DNA of 64,000 bases from Scolanthus callimorphus (GCA_033964015.1 CM066913.1:23149854-23213853); one strand, 5' to 3'. Shown: positions 1 to 10,645, counted from the stretch's first letter. The notes: generated from the sequence alone by a model not told the origin. Made by a program: numbers and translations.

Positions 1-1182
1 TATGGTCTTTGAAAGTTTGTCCAAGTTTGGCTTCTATAGAAGCTTCCCTTCGGGAGATATGATTTTTTCTTTATTTTTCTGGTATTAAACCTATAGCGTA
101 CGCCGTCCGGTGTCCGTCCGTCCGTGTACACATGGAAACCCTGTGGTATGCAAAGAAAAAATTAATCTCATCAAGGGAACATGCTAAGACAACCACACTT
201 GGGATATTTTGTCTATACCACAAGGGGGGTGCTGTAGCACGGTCACGTGATGTGACGTCATCTATGACGTCATCAATGATTGAAAAATGAATATCTCGTG
301 AAGAGGAGACTCTAAAACAACCAAACTTGGGTAGTGTACTCTAGGTCACCAGATGAGCGAAATGAAGTGGTCACGTGATGTGACGTCATCGATGACGTCA
401 TCTATGCTTGAAAAATTAATATCTCGTGAAGGGAAGACTCTAAAACAACCAAACTTTGGTAGTGTAGACTAGATAATCACATGAGCGAAATGAAGTGGTC
501 ACGTGATGTGACGTCATCGATGACGTCATGTATGCTCGAAAAATTAATATCTCATGAAGGGAAGACTCTAAAACAACCAAACTTGGGTAGTGTAGTCTAG
601 GTCACCAGATGAGCGAAATGAGTTGATCACCTGATATGACGTCAGCGATGACGTCATCTATGCCTGAAAAATTAATATCTCGTGAAGGGAAGACTCTAAA
701 ACAACCAAACTTTTGTAGTGTAGTCTAGGTCACCAGGTGAGCGAAATAAAGTGGTCACGTGATATGACGTCATCGATGACGTCATCTATGCTTAAAAACT
801 TAATATCTCGTGAAGGGAAGACTCTAAAACAACCAAACTTGGGTAGTGTAGTCTAGATGATATGGTTTCATCGACGACGCAATCTATGCTTGAAAAAATG
901 TACTCTTTATTGCATTTTTGAATCTTTCCATTTGGAGGAATTAATACCTTAATTTTTCTGAAGGAGGTCATCTCACTTGACAGGATGCTTATTTTCGTCC
1001 CGTATTTGTATTTTGTCAATGCAGCAACATACCGAAGAAAACACTGTTGTATACATATCAAGAGACATTTTTTCTTAAAAAGCCTATAAGTATAAACCAT
1101 GTACACATGGGAATCCCTCTCATTCGCACATAAAATTTTATAACCGGGAGCTCCGCTTTTAGCCAGTGGCGCTACGAACTTC
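1..1182. other. Left flank of the array, non-genic
   Basis: No supported gene. The first 220 bases hold a short (TCCG)n-like run near 113-124. A minisatellite follows (separate entry), then AT-rich sequence to about 1140. A minus-strand open frame of 104 codons at 792-1106 has no recognisable domain and overlaps the degenerate end of the minisatellite, so I do not call it a gene. A 19-base piece of array sequence lies in inverted orientation at 1169-1187, immediately before the array begins. Confidence 0.6.
221..895. repeat. 128-bp minisatellite with paired TGACGTCA palindromes
   Basis: The motif TCACGTGA or a close variant starts at 243, 371, 499, 627 and 755, an exact 128-base period, with a sixth degenerate copy running to about 895. 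Each monomer carries two TGACGTCA-type sites. In the best copies they form the perfect 20-base palindrome TGACGTCATCGATGACGTCA, next to a CACGTG core. TGACGTCA is the consensus cAMP-response/ATF site and CACGTG an E-box; whether they act as regulatory sites here is unknown. Confidence 0.85.
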
Positions 1183-1638
1183 GTAGAAGACTGTAACAGG
1201 TCAATGTGCTACCCTCGATAAAATAAGGATCATCGTATCGTATGGTATCGTAGAGTGAGAATCTTGTACAACATGAAGACGTCTCATCGATCACCCCAAG
1301 CATCTATGCTTAATATTTAAATGCTTAAAAGATAACCCTAATCTAGCTGATGTCTAGATGACGAGCGGAGGCCCCAAACAATTTAAGATCACATGGGACT
1401 CTGATTCCTGGAAGACAGCGTAGAGCGGACGAATTGAAAGCGATCAGATTTAGCGCTTCTCACAAATTTCTTCGTGGCGCAATGGAGAAAAGCAGTTGTA
1501 AACGCAAAAGGCGCATGTCTTCCGCACTTACTTGGGATAACATTGAAACCATCAACATTGTTGATTGGAGAGATTATAGCCAAAAATAAAATGATAATTG
1601 GTATGGGCAGGGCAGAATACAAAAGGTAAAGAGGTAAA

Positions 1639-1710
1639 TGCGTCGGCCGGGAATCGAACCGGGGCCAACTGCTTGGAAGGCAGCTATGCTCACCACTATA
1701 CCACCGACGC
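1639..1710 (-). tRNA. tRNA-Gly(UCC), unit 1, T-stem variant
   Basis: Cloverleaf on the minus strand: 7-bp acceptor stem GCGTCGG/CCGACGC, anticodon loop CTTCCAA (anticodon UCC), discriminator A, 72 nt. Two changes from the array consensus lie around the T arm. One is in the variable region (A to G). The other changes base 51 from G to C, giving a C51-C63 mismatch in the T stem. This is the outermost unit of the array; folding may be weakened. Box A is unaltered. Confidence 0.85.
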
Positions 1711-2131
1711 CTTAGATGCGCAAAGTTTAGTGATCAAATCAAAACATGTTTCTGTTGTCGCTGATTTGTGTCGCTTCGTCTCAATTAAATAGGAACAAAA
1801 TCATTCGCGAGCAACAATGATGATATGCAGCAAATCTATACGGCAGTGGGCTTGCATCCATCAGGATTCGACAGTAACGCGCACGGGTACATCGTACCAT
1901 GACACCAGGAACCCATCAATAGGAGTCTCCATCTACTCCACTTAGTCCAGACACATGCATGCAGAATCTATTTTTAGACTGTGGATTTTGAATTTAAACT
2001 GCAAATTGGATTTGATGTGCTGGTTTCAACGCGTGCACTCTTTATTTTGAGAGAGGGGCCATAATTTGTACCAATATGACAACTAATTAACGCAAGTTTA
2101 AAAAATCTAAAAAAGTAAAGAAAAACTATTG

Positions 2132-2273
2132 GGCTTATCTCCGGTGTAATAACCTGTCATTGCTCACAAACTGCGTCACAAAGCTTCCTTTGTTTGGTAG
2201 AACGAATCATGATGAAATAAGAACTGAACACAAAGGTGTCCTCTGGGAATGCTTATTACACCGGAGTTAACCC
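2132..2273. mobile_element. hAT-like MITE embedded in every array unit (unit 1 copy)
   Basis: A 142-bp non-coding element with terminal inverted repeats of about 23 bp (left end GGCTTATCTCCGGTGTAATA, right end its near complement) flanked by the 8-bp direct repeat AACTATTG at 2124-2131 and 2274-2281. An 8-bp target duplication is the habit of hAT transposases; assignment rests on that alone. A copy starts about 493 bases after the start of the Gly gene in every complete unit (for example 5144-5285 in unit 2), so it inserted before the array expanded. In units 5-13 the TIRs have drifted (CTCCCGTGTAAAAACC). Confidence 0.7.
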
Positions 2274-2559
2274 AACTATTGTACTCTTGTGCTTGGCTGC
2301 CAACTAATAGGTGATGGAGAATGCTTTAGATGGGCTAGTCGTGGCCAGCGTGATAGTGTTGCCAGTATAAAGCAATGTAGAAATCGATTATAAAGAACAA
2401 TGACTTGGTACAACGTACTAAAAAAGGAAGACATTGATCTAAGAAACTTCTCGGAAGTTCGTTGTGTGAGGTAGGCGACTGTTTTTTCTTTTAGTTGAGG
2501 CTGAAAACAAACATTCTACTACGTCGTGGTAGTTAGACAAACGACTAAAATAAAGACTA

Positions 2560-2632
2560 CGCCCAACGTGGGGCTCGAACCCACGACCCTGAGATTAAGA
2601 GTCTCATGCTCTACCGACTGAGCTAGCCGGGC
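2560..2632 (-). tRNA. tRNA-Lys(CUU), unit 1
   Basis: Minus-strand cloverleaf of 73 nt with acceptor stem GCCCGGC/GTTGGGC, box A TAGCTCAGTCGG, anticodon loop CTCTTAA (anticodon CUU), T arm GTGGGTTCGAGCCCCAC and discriminator G. It matches the conserved metazoan tRNA-Lys(CUU). A T-run (TTTATTTTAG on the coding strand) lies about 10 nt past the 3' end and would serve as the polymerase III terminator. Confidence 0.95.
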
Positions 2633-2818
2633 CGCTCACATCAAATGCGGCTCTTGAAAACAAAGTGATTACGCACCGCTTGTGATAGAGAAAACATTCA
2701 AATACTCATTAATTATTCATGACCTAATCAGCCAACCAGAGCTCTCATTTTGTACCACGTGCAGTACCTTGAAATCCCAGGAAGATACTGCAAGTGGGAC
2801 TTGAAAACTTTTCAAGGT

Positions 2819-2864
2819 CCAAGGACCTTTGAACTATGAATATTCATAGTTCAAAGGTCCTTGG
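2819..2864. repeat. Perfect 46-bp palindrome
   Basis: The segment starts CCAAGGACCTTTGAACTATG, is exactly self-complementary and is centred on AATATT. It is followed by a second inverted repeat (CCTTGGATCTAGAAA ... TTTCTAGATCCAAGG, 2859-2892) and another half copy of the first palindrome to about 2911. Together they form a cruciform-capable cluster inside the TIR element. Confidence 0.9.
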
Positions 2865-2911
2865 ATCTAGAAATGTTTTCTAGATCCAAGGACCTTTGAA
2901 CTATGAATATT

Positions 2912-3670
2912 CATAATTTCAAGGTCCTCACCCTCCAAAAGTTTTTCTACTAGTCAGTCTTTGCGCAGTGCAAAGGCAGACCGTAGGAACCACTCCGTGA
3001 GAAGACAAAAGTCTCCTCTCTCGGAGAAGTAAATACAAAGAATTTTGGTTGGAGACTATATGCTTGTGCGCCGCCAACCTCCATGTGGGACAGGCTTTAT
3101 GGAAACACTCTTGATCTTTTCGCTTCTGCGCATGACTAGTGACGCAATCCAAGTTCATAATTTACATAATTTCAAGGCACTCGCCATCGAAATGTTTTTG
3201 TACTAGTCAGTCTTTGCGCCATGCAATGGCAGACTGTAGAAACTGTTCCGTGAGAAAACATGCGTCTTCTCTTTCGGAGAAGTAAAATACAAAGGATCTT
3301 GTTCCAGACTATATGAATGTGCGCCGCCAACCTCCATGTGGGACAGAGTTTTCGGAACACTCTTAATCTTTTCACTTCTGCGCATGACTAGTGACGCAAT
3401 GCGCATGACTAGTGACGCAATCAAAGTTCATAATTTCAAGGTCCTCTCCCCGTCGAATTTTTTTGCACTATTCAGTCTACGCCGTACAAAGGCAGACTGT
3501 AGAAACGTTCCGTGAGAAGACACAAGTCTCCTCTCTCGGAAATGTAGAATAGAAAGGATCTTGTTCCAGACAATATGCATGTGCGCCGTCAACTTTGATG
3601 TGGGACAGGCTTTGTGGAAACAATCTTGACCTTTTCATTTGTGCGCATGACTAGTGACGTAATTCAAGTT
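2912..3670. repeat. Three tandem 253-bp repeats
   Basis: Three copies start with CATAATTTC at 2912, 3165 and 3429. The second is 264 bp because of an internal duplication of GCGCATGACTAGTGACGCAAT-like sequence near 3379-3420. Short minus-strand frames in the first two copies have similar translations, but the frames differ between copies and are broken, so I regard them as non-coding. No snRNA, 5S or other known RNA gene is recognised in the monomer. Confidence 0.8.
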
Positions 3671-3871
3671 TCACAAGTAAAAAAATATGATTATATTGAT
3701 AAATCCTGTTTGGGTAGGGTACAGAGGGGTTGGCGATTGAAGATTATGTCACAGGCTGAGTATTTCAAATGACCAAGGAATTAAAAAATAGATAAATGGA
3801 GATGTTTCAACATTGATCGTTTTCCCTCTGTGTTGGCTAATTAGGTCATGAATAATTATTGAGTATTTGAA

Positions 3872-4016
3872 GTAATTCAAAAGCCTCCTATTCGGACTTG
3901 ACGGGATTTCAAAGCCCACGCAATTAGTTCCAGTCCTCGGCTTCGCCTCGGACTGGAACTAATTGCGCGGACTTTGAAATCCCGTCAAGTCCTCATAGTC
4001 GGCTTTTAAATATTAC
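3872..4016. mobile_element. 145-bp fold-back (hairpin) element
   Basis: Two arms of about 65 bases form a near-complete hairpin: the left arm starts GTAATTCAAAAGCC and the right arm ends GGCTTTTAAATATTAC. A long matched core (GGACTTGACGGGATTTCAAA) and a GC-rich centre (GGCTTCGCC) lie between. This looks like a small fold-back MITE abutting the right terminus of the preceding TIR element. The array resumes exactly at TTAAAACATCG (4017). Confidence 0.75.
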
Positions 4017-4632
4017 TTAAAACATCGATACAGTAATGATGCGGCCCCTTCTACGAAGTTCGTTGCGCCCTTCGCGAGGCAGCAAAAAAACGCAAACATC
4101 CTTTTCTTCTTAAACAGAGATTTCCGAGTCGAATCGAGCGACATCTGAGAGGCAGTGGCCGTCCCCTTACAATACTAACAACGAGGGCCATGTGTTAGAA
4201 GACTGTAACAGGTCAATGTGCTACCCTCGATAAAATAAGGATTATCGTATCGTATGGTATCGTAGAGTGAGAATCTTGTACAACATGAGGACGTCTCATC
4301 GATCACGCCAAGCATCTATGCTTAATATTTAAATGCTTAAAAAATAACCCTAATCTAGCTGATGTCTAGATGACGAGCGGAGGCCCCAAACAATTTAAGA
4401 TCACATGGGTCTCTGATTCCTGGAAGACAGCGTAGAGCGGACGAATTGAAAGCGATCAGATTTAGCGCTTCTCACAAATTTCTTCGTGGCGCAATGGAGA
4501 AAAGCAGTTGTAAACGCAAAAGGCGCATGTCTTCCGCACTTACTTGGGATAACATTGAAACCATCAACATTGTTGATTGGAGAGATTATAGCTAAAAATA
4601 AAATGATAATTGGTATGGGCAGGGCAGAATAC

Positions 4633-4636
4633 AAAA
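4633..4636 (-). terminator. Polymerase III T-run after tRNA-Gly (unit 2 example)
   Basis: TTTT on the coding strand about 15 nt past the 3' end of the Gly gene, within ACCTTTTGTATT. The same run follows the Gly gene in every unit. Four T residues are a minimal polymerase III terminator; a longer run is absent, so some read-through is possible. Confidence 0.55.
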
Positions 4637-4650
4637 GGTAAAGAGGTAAA

Positions 4651-4722
4651 TGCGTCGGCCGGGAATCGAACCCGGGTCAACTGCTTGGAAGGCAGCTATG
4701 CTCACCACTATACCACCGACGC
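4651..4722 (-). tRNA. tRNA-Gly(UCC), unit 2
   Basis: Consensus copy. 72 nt with discriminator A, fully paired acceptor and T stems, box A TGGTATAGTGGT, box B GGTTCGATTCC, anticodon UCC. It decodes GGA and GGG glycine codons. The downstream T-run is at 4633-4636. Confidence 0.95.
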
Positions 4723-5558
4723 CTCAGATGCGCAAAGTTTAGTGATCAAATCAAAACATGTTTCTGTTGTCGCTGATTTGTGTCGCTTCGTCTCAATTAA
4801 ATAGGAACAAAAACATTCGCGAGCAACAATGATGATATGCAGCAAATCTATACGGCAGTGGGCTTGCATCCATCAGGATTCGACAGAAACGCGCACGGGT
4901 ACATCGTACCATGACACCAGGAACCCATCAATAGGAGTCTCCATCTACTCCACTTAGTCCAGACACATGCATGCAGAATCTATTTTTAGACTGTGGATTT
5001 TGAATTTAAACGGCAAATTGGATTTGATGTGCTGGTTTCAACGCGTGCACTCTTTATTTTGAGAGAGGGGCCATAATTTGTACCAATATGACAACTAATT
5101 AACGCAGGTTTAAAAAATCTAAAAAAGTAAAGAAAAACTATTGGGCTTATCTCCGGTGTAATAACCTGTCATTGCTCACAAACTGCGTCACAAAGCTTCC
5201 TTTGTTTGGTAGAGCGAATCATGATGAAATAAGAACTGAACACAAAGGTGTCCTCTGGGAATGGTTATTACACCGGAGTTAACCCAACTATTGTACTCCT
5301 GTGCTTGGCTGCCAACTAATAGGTGATGGAGAATGCTTTAGATGGGCTAGTCGTGGCCAGCATGATACTGCTGCCAGTATAAAGCAATGTAGAAACCGAT
5401 TATAAAGAACAATGACTTGGTACAACGTACTTAAAAAGGAAGACATTGATCTAAGAAACTTCTCGGAAGTTCGGCGTGTGAGGTAGGCAACTGTTTTTTC
5501 TTTTAGTTGAGGCTGAAAACAAACATTCTACTACGTCGTGGTAGTTAGACAAACGACT

Positions 5559-5562
5559 AAAA
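5559..5562 (-). terminator. Polymerase III T-run after tRNA-Lys (unit 2 example)
   Basis: TTTT on the coding strand about 10 nt past the Lys 3' end, in the context TTTATTTTAGTCG. It is conserved in all units, including those with a shortened spacer. Confidence 0.6.
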
Positions 5563-5571
5563 TAAAGACTA

Positions 5572-5644
5572 CGCCCAACGTGGGGCTCGAACCCACGACC
5601 CTGAGATTAAGAGTCTCATGCTCTACCGACTGAGCTAGCCGGGC
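5572..5644 (-). tRNA. tRNA-Lys(CUU), unit 2
   Basis: Consensus copy with discriminator G, intact A box (TAGCTCAGTCGG) and B box (GGTTCGAGCC), anticodon CUU for AAG codons. The spacer beyond it shows the normal uninterrupted junction (AAAACATTAAAACATCG) that is split by the insertion in unit 1. Confidence 0.95.
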
Positions 5645-6342
5645 CGCTCACATCAAATGCGACTCTTGAAAACAAAGTGATTACGCACCGCTTGTGATAG
5701 AGAAAACATTAAAACATCGATACAGTAATGATGCGGCCCCTTCTACGAAGTTCGTAGCGCCCTTCGCGAGGCAGCAAAAAAACGCAAACATCGTCTTCTT
5801 CTTAAACAGAGATTTCCGAGTCGAATCGAGCGACATCTGAGAGGCAGTGGCCATCCCCTTACAATACTAACAACGAGGGCCATGTGTTAGAAGACTGTAA
5901 CAGGTCAATGTGCTACCCTCGATAAAATAAGGATTATCGTATCGTATGGTATCGTAGAGTGAGAATCTTGTACAACATGAGGACGTCTCATCGATCACCC
6001 CAAGCATCTATGCTTATTATTTAAATGCTTAAAAAATAACCCTAATCTAGCTGATGTCTAGATGACGAGCGGAGGCCCCAAACAATTTAAGATCACATGG
6101 GTCTCTGATTCCTGGAAGACAGCGTAGAGCGGACGAATTGAAAGCGATCAGATTTAGCGCTTCTCACAAATTTCTTCGTGGCGCAATGGAGAAAAGCAGT
6201 TGTAAACGCAAAAGGCGCATGTCTTCCGCACTTACTTGGGATAACATTGAAACCATCAACATTGTTGATTGGAGAGATTATAGCTAAAAATAAAATGATA
6301 ATTGGTATGGGCAGGGCAGAATACAAAAGGTAAAGAGGTAAA

Positions 6343-6414
6343 TGCGTCGGCCGGGAATCGAACCCGGGTCAACTGCTTGGAAGGCAGCTATGCTCACCAC
6401 TATACCACCGACGC
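6343..6414 (-). tRNA. tRNA-Gly(UCC), unit 3
   Basis: Identical to the unit 2 copy over all 72 positions, with anticodon UCC and intact internal promoter boxes. Confidence 0.95.
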
Positions 6415-7262
6415 CTCAGATGCGCAAAGTTTAGTGATCAAATCAAAACATGTTTCTGTTGTCGCTGATTTGTGTCGCTTCGTCTCAATTAAATAGGAAC
6501 AAAAACATTCGCGAGCAACAATGATGATATGCAGCAAATCTATACGGCAGTGGGCTTGCATCCATCAGGATTCGACAGAAACGCGCACGGGTACATCGTA
6601 CCATGACACCAGGAACCCATCAATAGGAGTCTCCATCTACTCCACTTAGTCCAGACACATGCATGCAGAATCTATTTTTAGACTGTGGATTTTGAATTTA
6701 AACGGCAAATTGGATTTGATGTGCTGGTTTCAACGCGTGCACTCTTTATTTTGAGAGAGGGGCCATAATTTGTACCAATATGACAACTAATTAACGCAGG
6801 TTTAAAAAATCTAAAAAAGTAAAGAAAAACTATTGGGCTTATCTCCGGTGTAATAACCTGTCATTGCTCACAAACTGCGTCACAAAGCTTCCTTTGTTTG
6901 GTAGAGCGAATCATGATGAAATAAGAACTGAACACAAAGGTGTCCTCTGGAAATGGTTATTACACCGGAGTTAACCCAACTATTGTACTCTTGTGCTTGG
7001 CTGCCAACTAATAGGTGATGGAGAATGCTTTAGATGGGCTAGTCGGTAGAGCATGATACTGTTGCCAGTATAAAGCAATGTAGAAATCGATTATAAAGAA
7101 CAATGACTTGGTACAACGTACTAAAAAAGGAAGACATTGATCTAAGAAACTTCTCGGAAGTTCGGCGTGTGAGATAGGCGACTGTTTTTTCTTTTAGTTG
7201 AGGCTGAAAACAAACATTCTACTACGTCGTGGTAGTAAGACAAACGACTAAAATAAAGACTA

Positions 7263-7335
7263 CGCCCAACGTGGGGCTCGAGCCCACGACCCTGAGATTA
7301 AGAGTCTCATGCTCTACCGACTGAGCTAGCCGGGC
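7263..7335 (-). tRNA. tRNA-Lys(CUU), unit 3, T54C variant
   Basis: One change from consensus: box B reads GGCTCGAGCC instead of GGTTCGAGCC, replacing T54 of the T loop by C. T54 is nearly invariant in elongator tRNAs and lies in the TFIIIC-binding B box, so transcription or stability may be reduced. The same change occurs in unit 4. Confidence 0.88.
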
Positions 7336-8033
7336 CGCTCACATCAAATGCGACTCTTGAAAACAAAGTGATTACGCACCGCTTGTGATAGAGAAAACAT
7401 TAAAACATCGATACAGTAATGATGCGGCCCCTTCTACGAAGTTCGTAGCGCCCTTCGCGAGGCAGCAAAAAAACGCAAACATCGTCTTCTTCTTAAACAG
7501 AGATTTCCGAGTCGAATCGAGCGACATCTGAGAGGCAGTGGCCATCCCCTTACAATACTAACAACGAGGGCCATGTGTTAGAAGACTGTAACAGGTCAAT
7601 GTGCTACCCTCGATAAAATAAGGATTATCGTATCGTATGGTATCGTAGAGTGAGAATCTTGTACAACATGAGGACGTCTCATCGATCACCCCAAGCATCT
7701 ATGCTTATTATTTAAATGCTTAAAAAATAACCCTAATCTAGCTGATGTCTAGATGACGAGCGGAGGCCCCAAACAATTTAAGATCACATGGGTCTCTGAT
7801 TCCTGGAAGACAGCGTAGAGCGGACGAATTGAAAGCGATCAGATTCAGCGCTTCTCACAAATTTCTTCGTGGCGCAATGGAGAAAAGCAGTTGTAAACGC
7901 AAAAGGCGCATGTCTTCCGCACTTACTTGGGAAAACATTGAAACCATCAACATTGTTGATTGGAGAGATTATAGCCAAAAATAAAATGATAATTGGTATG
8001 GGCAGGGCAGAATACAAAAGGTAAAGAGGTAAA

Positions 8034-8105
8034 TGCGTCGGCCGGGAATCGAACCCGGGTCAACTGCTTGGAAGGCAGCTATGCTCACCACTATACCACC
8101 GACGC
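8034..8105 (-). tRNA. tRNA-Gly(UCC), unit 4
   Basis: Consensus 72-nt copy, anticodon UCC, complete stems. Confidence 0.95.
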
Positions 8106-8953
8106 CTCAGATGCGCAAAGTTTAGTGATCAAATCAAAACATGTTTCTGTTGTCGCTGATTTGTGTCGCTTCGTCTCAATTAAATAGGAACAAAAACATT
8201 CGCGAGCAACAATGATGATATGCAGCAAATCTATACGGCAGTGGGCTTGCATCCATCAGGATTCGACAGAAACGCGCACGGGTACATCGTACCATGACAC
8301 CAGGAACCCATCAATAGGAGTCTCCATCTACTCCACTTAGTCCAGACACATGCATGCAGAATCTATTTTTAGACTGTGGATTTTGAATTTAAACGGCAAA
8401 TTGGATTTGATGTGCTGGTTTCAACGCGTGCACTCTTTATTTTGAGAGAGGGGCCATAATTTGTACCAATATGACAACTAATTAACGCAGGTTTAAAAAA
8501 TCTAAAAAAGTAAAGAAAAACTATTGGGCTTATCTCCGGTGTAATAACCTGTCATTGCTCACAAACTGCGTCACAAAGCTTCCTTTGTTTGGTAGAGCGA
8601 ATCATGATGAAATAAGAACTGAACACAAAGGTGTCCTCTGGAAATGGTTATTACACCGGAGTTAACCCAACTATTGTACTCTTGTGCTTGGCTGCCAACT
8701 AATAGGTGATGGAGAATGCTTTAGATGGGCTAGTCGGTAGAGCATGATACTGTTGCCAGTATAAAGCAATGTAGAAATCGATTATAAAGAACAATGACTT
8801 GGTACAACGTACTAAAAAAGGAAGACATTGATCTAAGAAACTTCTCGGAAGTTCGGCGTGTGAGATAGGCGACTGTTTTTTCTTTTAGTTGAGGCTGAAA
8901 ACAAACATTCTACTACGTCGTGGTAGTAAGACAAACGACTAAAATAAAGACTA

Positions 8954-9026
8954 CGCCCAACGTGGGGCTCGAGCCCACGACCCTGAGATTAAGAGTCTCA
9001 TGCTCTACCGACTGAGCTAGCCGGGC
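8954..9026 (-). tRNA. tRNA-Lys(CUU), unit 4, T54C variant
   Basis: Carries the same T54C change in box B as the unit 3 copy. The spacers of units 3 and 4 are also almost identical, so the pair looks like one recent duplication. Confidence 0.88.
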
Positions 9027-9724
9027 CGCTCACATCAAATGCGGCTCTTGAAAACAAAGTGATTACGCACCGCTTGTGATAGAGAAAACATTAAAACATC
9101 AATACAGTAATGATGCGGCCCCTTCTACGAAGTTCGTAGCGCCCTTCGCGAGGCAGCAAAAAAACGCAAACATCGTTTTCTTCTTAAACAGATATTTCCG
9201 AGTCGAATCGAGCGACATCTGAGAGGCAGTGGCCATCCCCTTACAATACTAACAACGAGGGCCATGTGTTAGAAGACTGTAACAGGTCAATGTGCTACCC
9301 TCGATAAAATAAGGATTATCGTATCGTATGGTATCGTAGAGTCTGAATCTTGTACGACATGAGGACGTCTCATCGATCACCCCAAGCATCTATGCTTAAT
9401 GTTTAAATGCTTAAAAAATGACCCTAATCTAGCTGATGGCTAGATGACGAGCGGAGGCCCCAAACAATTTAAGATCACATGGGACTCTGATTCCTGGAAG
9501 ACAGCGTAGAGCGGACGAATTGAAAGCGTTCAGATTTAGCGCTTCTCACAAATTTCTTCGTGGCGCAATGGAGAAAAGCAGTTGTAAACGCAAAAGGCGC
9601 ATGTCTTCCGCACTTACTTGGGATAACATTGAAACCATCAACATTGTTGATTGGAGAGATTATAGCCAAAAATAAAATGATAATTGGTATGGGCAGGGCA
9701 GAATACAAAAGGTAAAGAGGTAAA

Positions 9725-9796
9725 TGCGTCGGCCGGGAATCGAACCCGGGTCAACTGCTTGGAAGGCAGCTATGCTCACCACTATACCACCGACGC
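9725..9796 (-). tRNA. tRNA-Gly(UCC), unit 5
   Basis: Consensus copy. It opens the second spacer subfamily: the sequence after it (coding-strand upstream) switches from AATTAAATAGGAAC to AATTAATTGGGAAC. Confidence 0.95.
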
Positions 9797-10645
9797 CTCA
9801 GATGCGCAAAGTTTAGTGATCAAATCAAAACATGTTTCTGTTGTCGCTGATTTGTGTCGCTTCGTCTCAATTAATTGGGAACAAAATCATTCGCGAGCAA
9901 CAATGATGATATGCAGCAAATCTATACGGCAGTGGGCTTGCATCCATCAGGATTCGACAGTAACGCGCACGGGTACATCGTACCATGACACCAGGAACCC
10001 ATCAATAGGAGTCTCCATCTACTCCACTTAGTCCACACACATGCATGCAGAATCTATTTTTAGACTGTGGATTTTGAATTTTAACGGCAAATTGGATTTG
10101 ATGTGCTGGTTTCAACGCGTGCACTCTTTATTTTGAGAGAGGGGCCATAATTTTCACCAATATGACAACTAATTAACGCAGGTTTAAAAATCTAAAAGAA
10201 GTAAAGAAAAACTATTGGGCTTATCTCCCGTGTAAAAACCTGTCATTGCTCACAAACTGCGTCACAAAGCTTCCTTTGTTTGGTAGAACGAATCATGATG
10301 AAATAAGAACTGAACAAAAAGGTGTCCTCTGGAAATGGTTATTACACAGGAGTTAACCCAACTATTGTACTCTTGTGCTTGGCTGCCAACTAATAGGTGA
10401 TGGAGAATGCTTTAGATGGGCTAGTCGTGGCCAGCATGATAGTGTTGCCAGTATAAAGCAATGTAGAAATCGATTATAAAGAACAATGACTTGGTACAAC
10501 GTACTAAAAAAGGAAGACATTGATCTAAGAAACTTCTCGGAAGTTCGGCGTGTGAGGTAGGCGACTGTTTTTTCTTTTAGCTGAGGCTGAAAACAAACAT
10601 TCTACTACGCCGTGGTAGTTAGACAAACGACTAAAATAAAGACTA

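Larger units (their letters stand above)
1183..2698 (-). repeat. tRNA array unit 1
   Basis: First, incomplete unit of the tandem array. It starts at TAGAAGACTG, in the middle of the standard inter-gene spacer, and ends where the 2699-4016 insertion begins. It contains one Gly and one Lys gene, both minus strand. The spacer holds a short (TATCG)n-like stretch near 1231-1251 and an embedded 142-bp MITE. No other gene is seen in the spacers. Confidence 0.9.
2697..3871. mobile_element. TIR element (about 1.17 kb) with internal palindromes and tandem repeats
   Basis: Inverted termini of about 38 bp: the left end reads TTCAAATACTCATTAATTAT from 2697 and the complement of the right end (about 3834-3871) reads TTCAAATACTCAATAATTAT, both continuing into TCATGACCTAAT(C/T)AGCCAAC. 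The interior has no transposase ORF. It contains palindromes (2819-2897) and three 253-bp tandem repeats (2912-3670). It is probably a non-autonomous DNA transposon. The family is not recognised, and no clean target duplication is seen because a second fold-back element abuts its right end. Confidence 0.7.

Noticed and set aside
2928..3424. Related short minus-strand proteins in the 253-bp tandem repeats
   Set aside because: Frames differ between monomers and the third monomer has none of similar length; better explained as non-coding repeat.
2912..3670. A spliceosomal snRNA, 5S rRNA or spliced-leader gene in the 253-bp repeats
   Set aside because: No diagnostic motif of U1, U2, U5, U6 or 5S could be recognised on either strand.
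4401..4634. Minus-strand 77-79 codon frame (MYSALPIPIIILFLAIISPI...) directly downstream of each tRNA-Gly, with a signal-peptide-like start
   Set aside because: Conserved only through repeat homogenisation. Between subfamilies most differences change the amino acid, and units 7, 8 and 13 truncate it. No polymerase II promoter or homologue is apparent.
9684..10031. Plus-strand 64-129 codon frames containing AGNRTRVNCLEGSYAHHY, present in most units
   Set aside because: The recurring peptide is the antisense reading of the tRNA-Gly gene. It looks conserved because the tRNA and repeat are conserved.
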